Source: JAJYSO01 sp964451785
GTDB lineage: Bacteria > Bacteroidota > Bacteroidia > Flavobacteriales > Flavobacteriaceae
DNA: 43,342 nt
Direction of reading: 5' to 3'
Assembly (NCBI GenBank): GCA_964451785.1
Contig: CAYVJG010000025.1
Location: 1-43,342 of the forward strand
Part shown: in pieces, positions 32,101 to 40,240 of the stretch
How the letters are laid out: every line of letters begins with the position of its first letter
Position numbering within the stretch: the stretch's first letter is position 1
Made by a program: the position numbers and the translations under genes
The notes under the pieces: model-generated
Seen by the model: the letters and a program-made list of their open reading frames with translations, nothing else
Database searches by the model: none
Told to the model about the DNA's origin: nothing

Positions 32101-35100
32101 AGCAGGAACCAATACCTTACCTAATCCTACACAAAATTTTGGCGGAATTATGCGGGGCATTGAAACTTCAAACTTTGAACGCACTAATGTGCAGTATATC
32201 GAGTTTTGGGTCATGGATCCTTATATTTATGACGACAATGTGAGTTTGAGTAACGGAATGGTGACCTTTAACTTAGGGAGTATTTCAGAAGATATATTAA
32301 AAGATGGGCGCAAACAATACGAAAATGGACTGCCTAAAGATGGCGGTGTAGGGAGCACCTTAGAAACTAATTTTGGGCGTATTCCATCAACTCAATCGCT
32401 AGTTTACGCCTTTGATACAGAAGGAGCAGAGCGCGAAAACCAAGATGTTGGTCTCGATGGCCTAAACAATGCCATGGAAGCGGCTAAGTTTCCAAATTTT
32501 GGAAGTTTAGAAGATCCATCTAATGATGATTATCAATATTACTTGGCACGTGAAGGCGGTATTGTAGAGCGTTATCGTCGTTATAATGGCGTTGATGGCA
32601 ACTCGCCTTCAGCAGTAGGACAAAATAATCGCGGTAATTCAACTTTACCGACCACAGAAGATGTTAATCGCGATAATACCATGAATACGATTGATAGTTA
32701 CTTTGAATATAAAGTGCCTTTATTCCCAGGAATGAGTGTAGATAATAACACCAGTTCAGTTGCCGGCGTTGGTCAAGATTACATCACTGATGTGCGCGAA
32801 ATGGATGTCACCTTACAAAATGGACAACAACAGCACGTGCGTTGGGTACAATTTAGAGTCCCTTTAAATACAGATAGCCAATATGCTGTAGGAGGAATTA
32901 GTGATTTGCGTTCTGTGCGATTTATGCGTTTGTACCTCTCTGGATTTAATGAGCATGTAGTGCTGCGTTTTGGAGAATTGAAAATGGTGCGCGGCGATTA
33001 TAGAAAGTACTCGCAGGCCATTAAACCAACAGGTTCAGACCCAGAAACAACAAGTGGAACAACCTTTACTACAGCCTCTGTAAGTACTGAAAAAACATCA
33101 GATTACGTCAGCCCTCCAGGAGTTTATCGCGAAGAATATGTCAATAATAATCAAACGATTCGCGAAGACGAACAATCTTTAGCCTTGACCGTCAAAAACT
33201 TGGCCCCTGACGATATGCGCGGGGTGTATAAGAATTTTCAAATCGACATGCGCCAGTATAAGCGTTTAAAAATGTTTTTACACGCTGAGAGTTTGCCAAG
33301 TCCTAATCCACAGCTTAATGATGGCGATTTGAGTGCCTTTATACGCATCGGAACAGACTTTGATCGCAACTATTATCAAATCGAAATTCCACTAAAAGTA
33401 AGCGATGAACATTCAATAGATGAACGTACAGTCTGGCCTGAAGTTAATGAGCTAGATTTGCCACTTGATGTCTTACAAAAAATTAAATCAACCATTATCG
33501 GTAATAATTCATACGACATGAATGATTTGAATTATTTTGATGCTAGTGGTAATCCGGTAAGTGGAAGTGGTTCTATTGGAGCTATGCGTATCGGAATCAA
33601 AGGAAATCCGAGTTTTGGAGATATTCGCGTAGTCATGCTCGGATTGAAAAACACAGGGTCTATTGATGCCTCAGGTCAAGTTTGGTTTAATGAATTGCGC
33701 CTTTCAGGTATGAAAAACCAAGGTGGTTGGGCTGCTGTATTAAACATGGATACCAATTTTGCTGATTTGCTGTCCTTTTCAGCAAGTGGTCGTAAAAGTA
33801 CTGTAGGCTTTGGTTCACTTGAACAAGGACCTAATGCAAGAAGTCGTGAAGATATTCAAGGTTATGATTTTGTAGCAAATCTTAATGCAGGACATTTATT
33901 GCCTAAAAAATGGGGTATTAACTTGCCGGTGAGCTATAGCAGAGGTATAGAATTAGTAACGCCCCAATACGACCCTGAATTTAGGGATATCGAACTTGAA
34001 ACTTTACTGGAGAATACTGCCGATGCTCTAAAGCGTCAAGAACTCGAGCATCGCGCTGAAGAATTTACACGCCGCCAAAGTGTTAGTATTATAGGGCTTC
34101 ATAAGCAGCGAACAGGCGATCGTACGCCGCTGCCTATAGATATAGAAAACTTTACGTTTTCAGGAACTTATAACCAAATCGATCACCGTGATTTTAAAAT
34201 CGAAAAAGGTGTTAGTCAAAACGTGAATATTGGCGCAACTTATGATTACAATTTTGCACCTGTTAAGGTTGAGCCTTTTAAAAATATTGCTTTCTTAGAT
34301 AGTAGTGAATATTGGAACCCGATTCAAGATTTTAATTTTAATCCACTGCCGACAAGTATTACGGCTACCGGAAATATTTTACGTCAATACAATTCGCAAA
34401 AATTCAGACAAATTAATTTGCCTCCGGGCTCTTTAGGTTTACCTACGCTATATCAACGTGACTATCGTTTTAATTGGGGATTCAATATCAATTATAAGCT
34501 GACTGAAAGTTTAAGTTTTGTATTCTCAAATACCAACAATCGCATTATTCGCAATTATATTGACCGCGATAATGTGCAAGATAATAGCATCGGACTTTGG
34601 GATGGTTTCTTCGATATGGGAACCCCTAATCAGCACAATCAAAGTTTGCAAGTCAATTATGATTTGCCATTTGATAAGTTTCCATTCCTAACCTTTATAG
34701 ATGCACAATATTCTTATACGGGTAATTTTCAATGGCAACGCGGCTCTAAGATTTTAAACTCTTTACCCGATACGCCTGATTTGGGAAATACCATTCAAAA
34801 TTCGCGTACGCATCAGTTAAACGCTAGCTTATCTATGCAGCGCCTCTATGATTACCTCGGGTTAAAGAAAAAACAAGGCGGCCGTAGCTCAGCTAATTCT
34901 AGTCGCGCTAACAGACTTGGGTTTACAAGAGGTAACGGTTCTCAGCAGCAAGACACAAATTCAGATAAACTATCGTTTGGAGATCGCTTGCTCAATACCG
35001 GGATTGATATTTTGACGGCTGTAAACAGAGTGAGCGTCAATTATGAAGATACACGAGGAACCTTCTTGCCGGGGTATTTACAAGATGTCGGCTTCATTGG

Positions 35101-36355
35101 AACTTTAAAACCTTCAGCCTTATTTACCTTTGGAAGTCAAAAAGATATTCGCGAATTAGCCGCCAGTAAAGGTTGGATAACGTTGTATCAACAATACAAT
35201 CAGCAGTATTTAACCAATGAAATTAAAACATTGAGCTTTCAAGCTGATATTGATTTGTTGCCCGACTTGACCATAGAGTTGAACGCCGATCGTTCATATG
35301 CGCATAACTATGCAGAAAACTTTAGAGTTGATCCAAGTACCATGCAATATCGCTCATTAACTCCTCATGGGTACGGAAACTTTAGCATCTCTACCATAAT
35401 GATAGGAACAGCTTTTCAGCATAGTGATGAAGTAGGATCGGAAGCATTTGAGCAGTTTAGAGAAAATAGATTAGTCATTGCAAATCGCTTGGCTACAGCA
35501 GCGGGTATTGATTTGTCAGATCCGAGTAATATCAATCCTGAAACGGGTTTTCCTATAGGCTATGGCCGCACAAGTCAACAAGTCTTGCTTCCTGCATTTT
35601 TAGCCGCTTATACCGGCGAAAGTGCATCATCAGTAAGTTTAGGAACCTTTAGAGATACCCCGTTGCCTAATTGGAATATTAAATATACAGGCTTGATGCG
35701 CCTTAAGTTTTTTAGAGATAACTTTAGACGATTTAGCATTCAACACGGTTATAGTTCAGGCTACACCATTAACCAATTTAGCTCTAACTTAAGTTATAAT
35801 CAAAATGATCCTTATGGCCTTTATAATCGCGATCAAAATGGAAACTTTAAAAGTGAAACTTTGATTTCTAATATCAATCTTGTCGAACAATTTTCACCGC
35901 TTATCAAATTAGATATGGAGATGAAAAATTCAGTGAGTATTTTGGCACAAGTTGATAAAGATCGCGCCTTGTCATTGAGTTTTGACAATAACCTGTTGAC
36001 CGAAATTCAAGGTATGGAATACAGATTTGGGCTCGGGTACAGAATTAAAGATTTAAAAGTGACCACTCATATTGATGGTAAACGCCGCGTGTTGAGTAGT
36101 GATTTAAATCTAAAAGCTGATATCTCATACCGTCGCAATAAAACAATTGTGCGTTACCTCGATTTAAACGACAGTCAAGTCACCACAGGTCAAGACCGTT
36201 GGGAGGTGCATTTTACTGCAGATTATGCGTTGTCTAGACAGCTTACGGCTATTTTTTATTACGACCATAACTTCTCTAAGTATTTTGTGTCAACAGCTTT
36301 CCCGCAAACAACTGTGCGTACTGGTATAAAATTGAGGTATAACTTTGGAAACTAA
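29141..36355 (+). CDS. sprA: Type IX secretion outer-membrane translocon SprA
   Basis: 2404 residues, the expected giant size (SprA/Sov). The start is GTG 29141, overlapping the ruvA stop as GTGA. A signal peptide (FLVFVILCFTVGFEVEAQ) is followed by the conserved N-terminal region NRYFYTKKIDDVNVDYPLVL, then barrel strands typical of this family (RGSVEVGLGVLF, NLSVRGHVGTRLAINANFD) and many more amphipathic strands to the end (TTVRTGIKLRYNFGN). SprA forms the very large barrel pore of the type IX system, needed for gliding adhesins and proteins with C-terminal sorting tails. Two such substrates are encoded in this window (2400-3329 and 18859-20091). The gene order ruvA-sprA-gcvH is, to my recollection, common in Flavobacteriia. 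Confidence 0.96.
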   Translation: MITLRNQLHINIPLSFLVFVILCFTVGFEVEAQNNPPVNDSIKLGKVELKTPASIVTKYTYDPITNRYFYTKKIDDVNVDYPLVLTPDEFQKRLQQEQMKSYFKKKFDAVNRSGDGDEDEQKNLLPIFYVNGGFFKSIFGGNQIEIIPRGSVEVGLGVLFNKQDNPSLSPRNRSSFTFDFDQSINLSVRGHVGTRLAINANFDTQSTFDFQNQIKLEYTPDEDDIVQKIEVGNVSMPLNSSLIQGSQSLFGIKTQLKFGKTTITGVYAEQNSERQQTLIQGGGAVQDFTKYALEYDENRHFFLAQYFRDHYNEALKNYPFINSNIQITRVEVWVTNRSNSPQNLTNARNIVGLQDLGESDPDRIGVLLDSEGNPINSGAFAGFVNATPGAYPDNTNNDFNPLGITGPQQSVLTTAIRDVSTVGQGFGALSTFVDEGIDYAKLENARQLSPNEYTLNATLGYISLRTRIRNDEMLAVAFQYTVNGQVHQVGEFANDGVDASQPMTNPQDPNRQPVAQNKNLVVKLLKSPITNVNEPIWDLMMKNIYNLDAMQLTPEDFEFNILYTDPQPLNYITAADGTTLPESVDDVSLLRVFNLDNLNVNQDPIVGGDGFFDYVPGITIDAQNGQIIFTTVEPFGKYLFNKLQDPNGPQADYEDPTTYNPNQEKYVFRSLYAGTKTQAEQEQADKNKFQLVGTYKSSGEGGIPIGSFNVPRGSVRVTAGGRELQEGVDYTVNYELGRVKIINEALKASDVPISVSTENNALFGQQTKRFMGLHVEHQFNEHLQVGGTFLNLNEKPQTHKANYGYEPINNSIYGFNFNYSTEVPFFTRLANMLPNVDTDVESHLSVRGEFAYLRPGTPKGDSFNGEATTYVDDFEAAQTGISILSPQSWYLASAPIGFGGEKANGDLASGYHRAKLNWYTIDPIFYSRQRPSAINDNDVSFYDTRRIFKDEVFPETDVLEGDTRAIYSLDLSYYPKQRGMYNYNPAAAGTNTLPNPTQNFGGIMRGIETSNFERTNVQYIEFWVMDPYIYDDNVSLSNGMVTFNLGSISEDILKDGRKQYENGLPKDGGVGSTLETNFGRIPSTQSLVYAFDTEGAERENQDVGLDGLNNAMEAAKFPNFGSLEDPSNDDYQYYLAREGGIVERYRRYNGVDGNSPSAVGQNNRGNSTLPTTEDVNRDNTMNTIDSYFEYKVPLFPGMSVDNNTSSVAGVGQDYITDVREMDVTLQNGQQQHVRWVQFRVPLNTDSQYAVGGISDLRSVRFMRLYLSGFNEHVVLRFGELKMVRGDYRKYSQAIKPTGSDPETTSGTTFTTASVSTEKTSDYVSPPGVYREEYVNNNQTIREDEQSLALTVKNLAPDDMRGVYKNFQIDMRQYKRLKMFLHAESLPSPNPQLNDGDLSAFIRIGTDFDRNYYQIEIPLKVSDEHSIDERTVWPEVNELDLPLDVLQKIKSTIIGNNSYDMNDLNYFDASGNPVSGSGSIGAMRIGIKGNPSFGDIRVVMLGLKNTGSIDASGQVWFNELRLSGMKNQGGWAAVLNMDTNFADLLSFSASGRKSTVGFGSLEQGPNARSREDIQGYDFVANLNAGHLLPKKWGINLPVSYSRGIELVTPQYDPEFRDIELETLLENTADALKRQELEHRAEEFTRRQSVSIIGLHKQRTGDRTPLPIDIENFTFSGTYNQIDHRDFKIEKGVSQNVNIGATYDYNFAPVKVEPFKNIAFLDSSEYWNPIQDFNFNPLPTSITATGNILRQYNSQKFRQINLPPGSLGLPTLYQRDYRFNWGFNINYKLTESLSFVFSNTNNRIIRNYIDRDNVQDNSIGLWDGFFDMGTPNQHNQSLQVNYDLPFDKFPFLTFIDAQYSYTGNFQWQRGSKILNSLPDTPDLGNTIQNSRTHQLNASLSMQRLYDYLGLKKKQGGRSSANSSRANRLGFTRGNGSQQQDTNSDKLSFGDRLLNTGIDILTAVNRVSVNYEDTRGTFLPGYLQDVGFIGTLKPSALFTFGSQKDIRELAASKGWITLYQQYNQQYLTNEIKTLSFQADIDLLPDLTIELNADRSYAHNYAENFRVDPSTMQYRSLTPHGYGNFSISTIMIGTAFQHSDEVGSEAFEQFRENRLVIANRLATAAGIDLSDPSNINPETGFPIGYGRTSQQVLLPAFLAAYTGESASSVSLGTFRDTPLPNWNIKYTGLMRLKFFRDNFRRFSIQHGYSSGYTINQFSSNLSYNQNDPYGLYNRDQNGNFKSETLISNINLVEQFSPLIKLDMEMKNSVSILAQVDKDRALSLSFDNNLLTEIQGMEYRFGLGYRIKDLKVTTHIDGKRRVLSSDLNLKADISYRRNKTIVRYLDLNDSQVTTGQDRWEVHFTADYALSRQLTAIFYYDHNFSKYFVSTAFPQTTVRTGIKLRYNFGN

Positions 36356-36403
36356 TTCCTTTAAAGAAGTTTAAAATTTACTTTACAAATAAATAATTTT
36401 AAA

Positions 36404-36411
36404 TAGATTTG
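36404..36411 (+). promoter_or_regulatory. -7 promoter element of gcvH unit
   Basis: TAGATTTG fits TAnnTTTG, 93 bases before the gcvH ATG, in the short gap after sprA. Confidence 0.45.
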
Positions 36412-36504
36412 TAACTTGTTTTTGATTGATAGCTTGTGAAGATTGCAAATCAATTTAAAATCACACATTATAAATAACTTAATTTTACAAATCTTATAAA
36501 GATT

Positions 36505-36885
36505 ATGAACGTACCTGAAAATTTGAAGTACACCGAAGATCACGAATGGGTGTTGGTAGAAGGCAATATTGCTACTGTTGGAATCACTGATTTTGCACAA
36601 GGCGAATTGGGTGATATCGTGTATGTTGAAGTTGAAACACTTGACGAAACACTTGAGCAAGGCGAAGTGTTTGGTACTGTTGAAGCTGTTAAAACAGTTT
36701 CAGATTTGCATTTGCCAGTTAGTGGTACCATTACTGAGTTTAATGAAGATCTAGAAGATGAACCAGAAGCAGTAAACAGCGATCCTTATGCTAAAGGTTG
36801 GATGGTAAAAGTGGAGTTGAGCAACCCTGAAGAGCTCGAAAAATTGCTAAGCGCCAAAGATTATGAAGCGCATATTAACGGCTAG
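36505..36885 (+). CDS. gcvH: Glycine cleavage system H protein
   Basis: 126 residues, the normal size. The lipoyl-attachment Lys63 lies in GTVEAVKTVSDLHLPVSG, with the family's N-terminal YTEDHEWV and central DFAQGELGDIVYVE. GcvH shuttles the methylamine group between the P and T proteins during glycine breakdown and can also carry lipoate for other complexes. The other glycine cleavage genes are not in the window. It overlaps the following vanZ-like gene by 23 bases. Confidence 0.96.
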   Translation: MNVPENLKYTEDHEWVLVEGNIATVGITDFAQGELGDIVYVEVETLDETLEQGEVFGTVEAVKTVSDLHLPVSGTITEFNEDLEDEPEAVNSDPYAKGWMVKVELSNPEELEKLLSAKDYEAHING

Positions 36886-37258
36886 TCGAGTACTAGCTTT
36901 AACCTTAATTTACACGTCAGCCTTGCTCTTAGTTTCATTGATTAGAATTTCACCTGATACCTTATCAATAGAACTGGACAATGCTGACAAGGTTTTTCAC
37001 TTTTTCGCGCATTTTGGTTTGACAATTTTATGGCAAATAACTTATATACTGTCAAATAAAAATACGAATTGTAAACCAAAAATATGGATTTGCTTAATAA
37101 TAGCCATTTTTGGTATAGTTATTGAGTTTCTTCAAGGAACATTGACCTCATATCGCAGTTTTGATTGGTTTGACGTCTTGGTAAACGTATCAGGTGTCTT
37201 ATTGGCTTATGTCGTGCTCGTTGGAATGTCAAGTTTTAAGAAAGTTAAATCCCTGTAA
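36863..37258 (+). CDS. VanZ-like small membrane protein
   Basis: 131 residues with four predicted helices (LALTLIYTSALLLVSLI, FHFFAHFGLTILWQITYIL, WICLIIAIFGIVIEFLQG, VLVNVSGVLLAYVVLVGM). The VanZ-family marks are DKVFHFFAHFGL after helix 1, and EFLQG...RSFDWFDVLVNVSG before the last helix. VanZ-like proteins are linked to glycopeptide tolerance in some Firmicutes, but here the function is unknown. It starts inside gcvH (23-base overlap), so the two are translationally coupled. Confidence 0.88.
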   Translation: MKRILTASRVLALTLIYTSALLLVSLIRISPDTLSIELDNADKVFHFFAHFGLTILWQITYILSNKNTNCKPKIWICLIIAIFGIVIEFLQGTLTSYRSFDWFDVLVNVSGVLLAYVVLVGMSSFKKVKSL

Positions 37259-37315
37259 AAATGAAATTTCAAAAAAAAGTTTTATTTTTACCCACCCTTT
37301 AAGAATTAAAATTTT

Positions 37316-38068
37316 ATGCAACAGAAAAAAAGCCCTAAAAAAGATATCCGTAAATGGAGTGTGATCTTTTTCCAAATCGGATTGATTCTTGTGATGCTTA
37401 TTTCGTGGCGAGCCATTGAAAATAAGACCTACGAGAAAAAAGAAAAAGAAGAAGATGTGCCTACACTGCGCTTCAATGACCTCGAGCCTGAAGATGTAGT
37501 TGTGGTTCAACACCCTCAAACAAACACCCCACCGCCACCGCCACCGCCACCTGAAGCTCCTAAAGAAATCAAGATCGTTGATAACGATGAAGAAATTGAA
37601 GAAGATGTGGTAGAAACTGTTGAAGATATTCCTGAGCCTAAAGTTGAAATCGCTGATATTAGTGAAATCGCTTCAGTACCTTCAGAAGGCGAAGTGGTAG
37701 AAGAAATTGCCGAGGTTCCTTTTCAGGCTATTCAAGATGTGCCGATCTTTCCTGGCTGTGAAAAATATTCATCAGCTTCTGATCGCAAAAAATGTATGAG
37801 TGAAGAGGTAAGAAAATTTGTCAACCGTCGCTTTAATACTGATTTAGGTCGTGAATTAGGTTTGCAAGGACGAATTAGTATTTATGTACAATTTACCGTT
37901 GATGAACACGGTGAAATTACAAATGTAAATGCACGCGCCCCACAACCTCAATTGAAAGAAGAGGCTATTCGTGTGGTAAAAATGTTACCTAAAATGACTC
38001 CAGGGAAACAACGCGGAAAAGCTGTTCGTGTTATTTATACACTACCAATCGTATTCCAAGTGCGTTAA
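37316..38068 (+). CDS. tonB: Energy transducer TonB
   Basis: 250 residues. One N-terminal inner-membrane anchor (WSVIFFQIGLILVMLISW), a linker with a run of eight Pro (encoded by CCACCG repeats near 37529-37551) and an acidic stretch, then the C-terminal TonB domain: VPIFPGCEKY, LGLQGRISIYVQFTVDEHGEI, and a final KAVRVIYTLPIVFQV. With ExbB/ExbD it carries proton-motive energy to outer-membrane receptors such as the heme receptor in this window. The IFPGCE motif is typical for Bacteroidota TonB. It is followed by a good terminator. Confidence 0.93.
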   Translation: MQQKKSPKKDIRKWSVIFFQIGLILVMLISWRAIENKTYEKKEKEEDVPTLRFNDLEPEDVVVVQHPQTNTPPPPPPPPEAPKEIKIVDNDEEIEEDVVETVEDIPEPKVEIADISEIASVPSEGEVVEEIAEVPFQAIQDVPIFPGCEKYSSASDRKKCMSEEVRKFVNRRFNTDLGRELGLQGRISIYVQFTVDEHGEITNVNARAPQPQLKEEAIRVVKMLPKMTPGKQRGKAVRVIYTLPIVFQVR

Positions 38069-38095
38069 AAACACTTAAATACACCTTATAAATTG

Positions 38096-38126
38096 ACCAC
38101 CTTGCTTCACGTAAGGTGGTTTTTGT
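38096..38126 (+). terminator. Terminator of tonB
   Basis: 8-bp stem ACCACCTT/AAGGTGGT (38096-38103 with 38113-38120) followed by T5G T3. Confidence 0.85.
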
Positions 38127-38264
38127 TTACATGCAGGTTGTGAGTGAAGGTTTTGAAGGACAAGATTTTAAAAACAGCACTTTAAACGAATCTATATTGA
38201 GGCCTAGTAAAGTGCGTGCTTTGTAAAGCTTTGAAAATGAAATAAATAAAAAATTCAAAGCATA

Positions 38265-38295
38265 TTTGTCTAATAAAATTAATATCGTAAATTTG
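38265..38295 (+). promoter_or_regulatory. Promoter of rplM-rpsI
   Basis: -33 TTTG (38265-38268), 19-base spacer, -7 TAAATTTG (38288-38295). The best full match to the Bacteroidota promoter in the window. Confidence 0.75.
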
Positions 38296-38299
38296 CAGT

Positions 38300-38360
38300 C
38301 TGTTTTCTATCTCGTGTAGAAAGCTTTAAAATATTGTTTAATCTTGTAAAGAAATTTAGT
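38300..38360 (+). promoter_or_regulatory. rplM 5' leader with hairpin
   Basis: About 60 bases of leader containing the stem TTTCTA/TAGAAA (38304-38309 with 38317-38322, 7-base loop). L13 leaders are autoregulatory in several phyla; whether this one binds L13 is not known. Confidence 0.4.
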
Positions 38361-38816
38361 GTGAACACATTAAGTTACAAAACCGTTTCTGCTAATAAAG
38401 CGACCGTTAATAAAGAATGGGTAGTTTTAGATGCAGAAAATCAGTCGCTTGGTCGCCTTGCATCGGTTGCGGCCAAAATGCTTCGTGGCAAACACAAGCC
38501 TAATTTTACACCTCACGTTGATTGCGGAGATAACGTTATCGTTATCAATGCGGCCAAAGTTAATTTGACCGGCAAAAAGTGGGACGATAAAGTTTATTTA
38601 CGTCACACTGGTCACCCAGGAGGACAACGCAGTCTTACTGCAAAACAGCTTTATGGAAAAGATCCTATTCGTTTAATCGAAACAGCTGTCAAAGGTATGT
38701 TGCCTCACAATAAATTGGGATCAGCTATTTACCGTAATCTTAGAGTCTTTAATGACGCTAATCACGGTCTTGATGCTCAACAACCCAAAAACATTAACTT
38801 AAACGAATTAGTGTAA
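38361..38816 (+). CDS. rplM: 50S ribosomal protein L13
   Basis: 151 residues from GTG 38361 (NTLSYKTVSANKATV), the start seen in Flavobacteriia. An in-frame TTG at 38334 would add nine residues not found in the family. Conserved stretches are WVVLDAENQSLGRLAS, AKMLRGKHKPNFTPHVDCGD, YLRHTGHPGG and AVKGMLPHNKLG. L13 is an early assembly protein of the large subunit. The rpsI ATG follows the stop with no gap. Confidence 0.96.
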   Translation: MNTLSYKTVSANKATVNKEWVVLDAENQSLGRLASVAAKMLRGKHKPNFTPHVDCGDNVIVINAAKVNLTGKKWDDKVYLRHTGHPGGQRSLTAKQLYGKDPIRLIETAVKGMLPHNKLGSAIYRNLRVFNDANHGLDAQQPKNINLNELV

Positions 38817-39203
38817 ATGGAAGCTATTCATAAAATCGGAAGACGCAAAACTGCTGTTGCTCGTATTTATCTTAACGATGGCAATGGTGAGATTGTAATC
38901 AACAACAAAAAACTCGATGACTATTTTACAACTGACACTTTGCGTTACAAAGTGAATCAAGCTTTAGCCCTTACTGGCAATGATGATAAGTTTGATATTT
39001 CAGTGAATGTATATGGTGGAGGAATCACTGGACAAGCTGAAGCTATTCGCTTGGCAATTTCACGTGCTTTGTGCGAATTAGACGCAGAAAACAGAACAGC
39101 CCTTAAACCTGAAGGCTTGTTAACACGTGATCCACGTATGGTAGAACGTAAGAAATTCGGACAGAAAAAAGCCCGTAAACAATTCCAGTTCTCTAAACGT
39201 TAA
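38817..39203 (+). CDS. rpsI: 30S ribosomal protein S9
   Basis: 128 residues. IGRRKTAVARIYL at the start, VNVYGGGITGQAEAIRLAISRAL in the middle, and the basic tail KKFGQKKARKQFQFSKR whose last residues reach the P-site tRNA. Directly follows rplM, the conserved L13-S9 pair. Confidence 0.97.
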   Translation: MEAIHKIGRRKTAVARIYLNDGNGEIVINNKKLDDYFTTDTLRYKVNQALALTGNDDKFDISVNVYGGGITGQAEAIRLAISRALCELDAENRTALKPEGLLTRDPRMVERKKFGQKKARKQFQFSKR

Positions 39204-39214
39204 TCGTATTATCA

Positions 39215-39236
39215 GAATGGCTGCTTAAAGCTATTC
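39215..39236 (+). terminator. Hairpin after rpsI (weak terminator or attenuator)
   Basis: 8-bp stem GAATGGCT/AGCTATTC with one G-T pair and loop GCTTAA, followed by A/T-rich sequence but not a pure T run. Confidence 0.4.
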
Positions 39237-39309
39237 AATTTAAATTATTTAATTTATTTGTTGTTATCTGTTTTTGAACTGAATTACCTAAAACAGAGTT
39301 AGTTTAGCA

Positions 39310-39382
39310 TCTAAATAAACAAGGCCGTTTCAGCGCGCCGCTTGTTTGTTGCTACATCAACAGAACGTAAACTATTACAAAA
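39310..39382 (+). promoter_or_regulatory. rpsB 5' leader with two hairpins
   Basis: A stem AAACAAG/CTTGTTT (39317-39323 with 39341-39347) encloses a GC-rich loop unusual for this AT-rich gap, followed by a GTTG/CAAC hairpin and an A-rich stretch to the ATG. This resembles a ribosomal-protein leader and could be the site of S2 feedback. No clean TAnnTTTG was found upstream. Confidence 0.4.
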
Positions 39383-40159
39383 ATGGCAAAAGACATAGAA
39401 GTCAAAGAATTACTTGATGCGGGAGTGCACTTTGGTCACTTAACCCATCGTTGGAACCCAAATATGGCTCCATATATCTATATGGAACGTAATGGTATTC
39501 ACATTATCAACCTTTACAAGAGTGCTGCTAAGATGCAAGAAGCAGCTGAAGCTATGAGTAAAATCGCCGCTAGCGGTCGTAAAATTTTATTCGTTGCTAC
39601 TAAAAAACAAGCCAAAGAAATCATCGCTGAAGAAGCTCAAAAATGTAACATGCCTTACATTACTGAGCGCTGGCCAGGAGGGATGTTAACAAACTTTGTT
39701 ACTATCCGCCGTTCAGTTAAGAAAATGGACAATGTTGACCGTATGAAAAAAGATGGTCGCTTTGATTCACTTTCTAAAAAAGAACAACTTCAAGTAAACC
39801 GTATGCGCGCTAAATTGGACAAACAATTGGGTTCAATTGCCGATATGACTCGCCTGCCAGGTGCTTTATTTGTTGTTGATATCTTGCGTGAGCATATCGC
39901 TATCAAAGAGGCTCAACGCTTAAACATTCCAATCTTTGCAATGGTCGATACTAACTCTGACCCACGCAAAGTTGATTATGCAATCCCTGCTAATGATGAC
40001 GCTTCTAAATCAGTTAAGAAAGTTGTTTCTTATTTGACTGATGCTGTTGTTGATGGTCTTAACGTTCGTGAAAAAGACTTAGAGACTAAACGCAAGGAAA
40101 AAGCAGAAGCTAAAGCTAAAAAAGCAGAAGAAAAAACTGCTGAAGCTGAAAATAAATAA
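39383..40159 (+). CDS. rpsB: 30S ribosomal protein S2
   Basis: 258 residues. Family signatures are LLDAGVHFGHLTHRWNPNM near the start, ERWPGGMLTNF, and PGALFVVDILREHIAIKEA with VDTNSDPRKVDYAIPANDDA. The Lys/Ala/Glu-rich tail (about 235-258) is a common extension. S2 bridges the head and body of the small subunit. It is followed by a terminator and then tsf, the usual rpsB-tsf order. Confidence 0.97.
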   Translation: MAKDIEVKELLDAGVHFGHLTHRWNPNMAPYIYMERNGIHIINLYKSAAKMQEAAEAMSKIAASGRKILFVATKKQAKEIIAEEAQKCNMPYITERWPGGMLTNFVTIRRSVKKMDNVDRMKKDGRFDSLSKKEQLQVNRMRAKLDKQLGSIADMTRLPGALFVVDILREHIAIKEAQRLNIPIFAMVDTNSDPRKVDYAIPANDDASKSVKKVVSYLTDAVVDGLNVREKDLETKRKEKAEAKAKKAEEKTAEAENK

Positions 40160-40178
40160 TTCTTACTATTAACTTTCT

Positions 40179-40226
40179 AAGCCGTTTTAGATTTTATCAA
40201 GGTATCTTTAAAACGGCTTTTTTTAT
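40179..40226 (+). terminator. Terminator between rpsB and tsf
   Basis: 11-bp stem AAGCCGTTTTA/TAAAACGGCTT (40179-40189 with 40209-40219) followed by T-rich sequence. It lies inside the rpsB-tsf pair, 15 bases before tsf, so it may attenuate tsf rather than isolate it. Confidence 0.8.
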
Positions 40227-40240
40227 AAAATTTATTAGTT

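Noticed and set aside
36361..36660. Minus-strand frame between sprA and gcvH
   Set aside because: It overlaps the conserved start of gcvH, has low complexity and no homologous look.
37529..37551. CCACCG repeat in tonB
   Set aside because: It encodes the ordinary proline linker of TonB; the unit is a multiple of three, so copy changes would not alter the frame.
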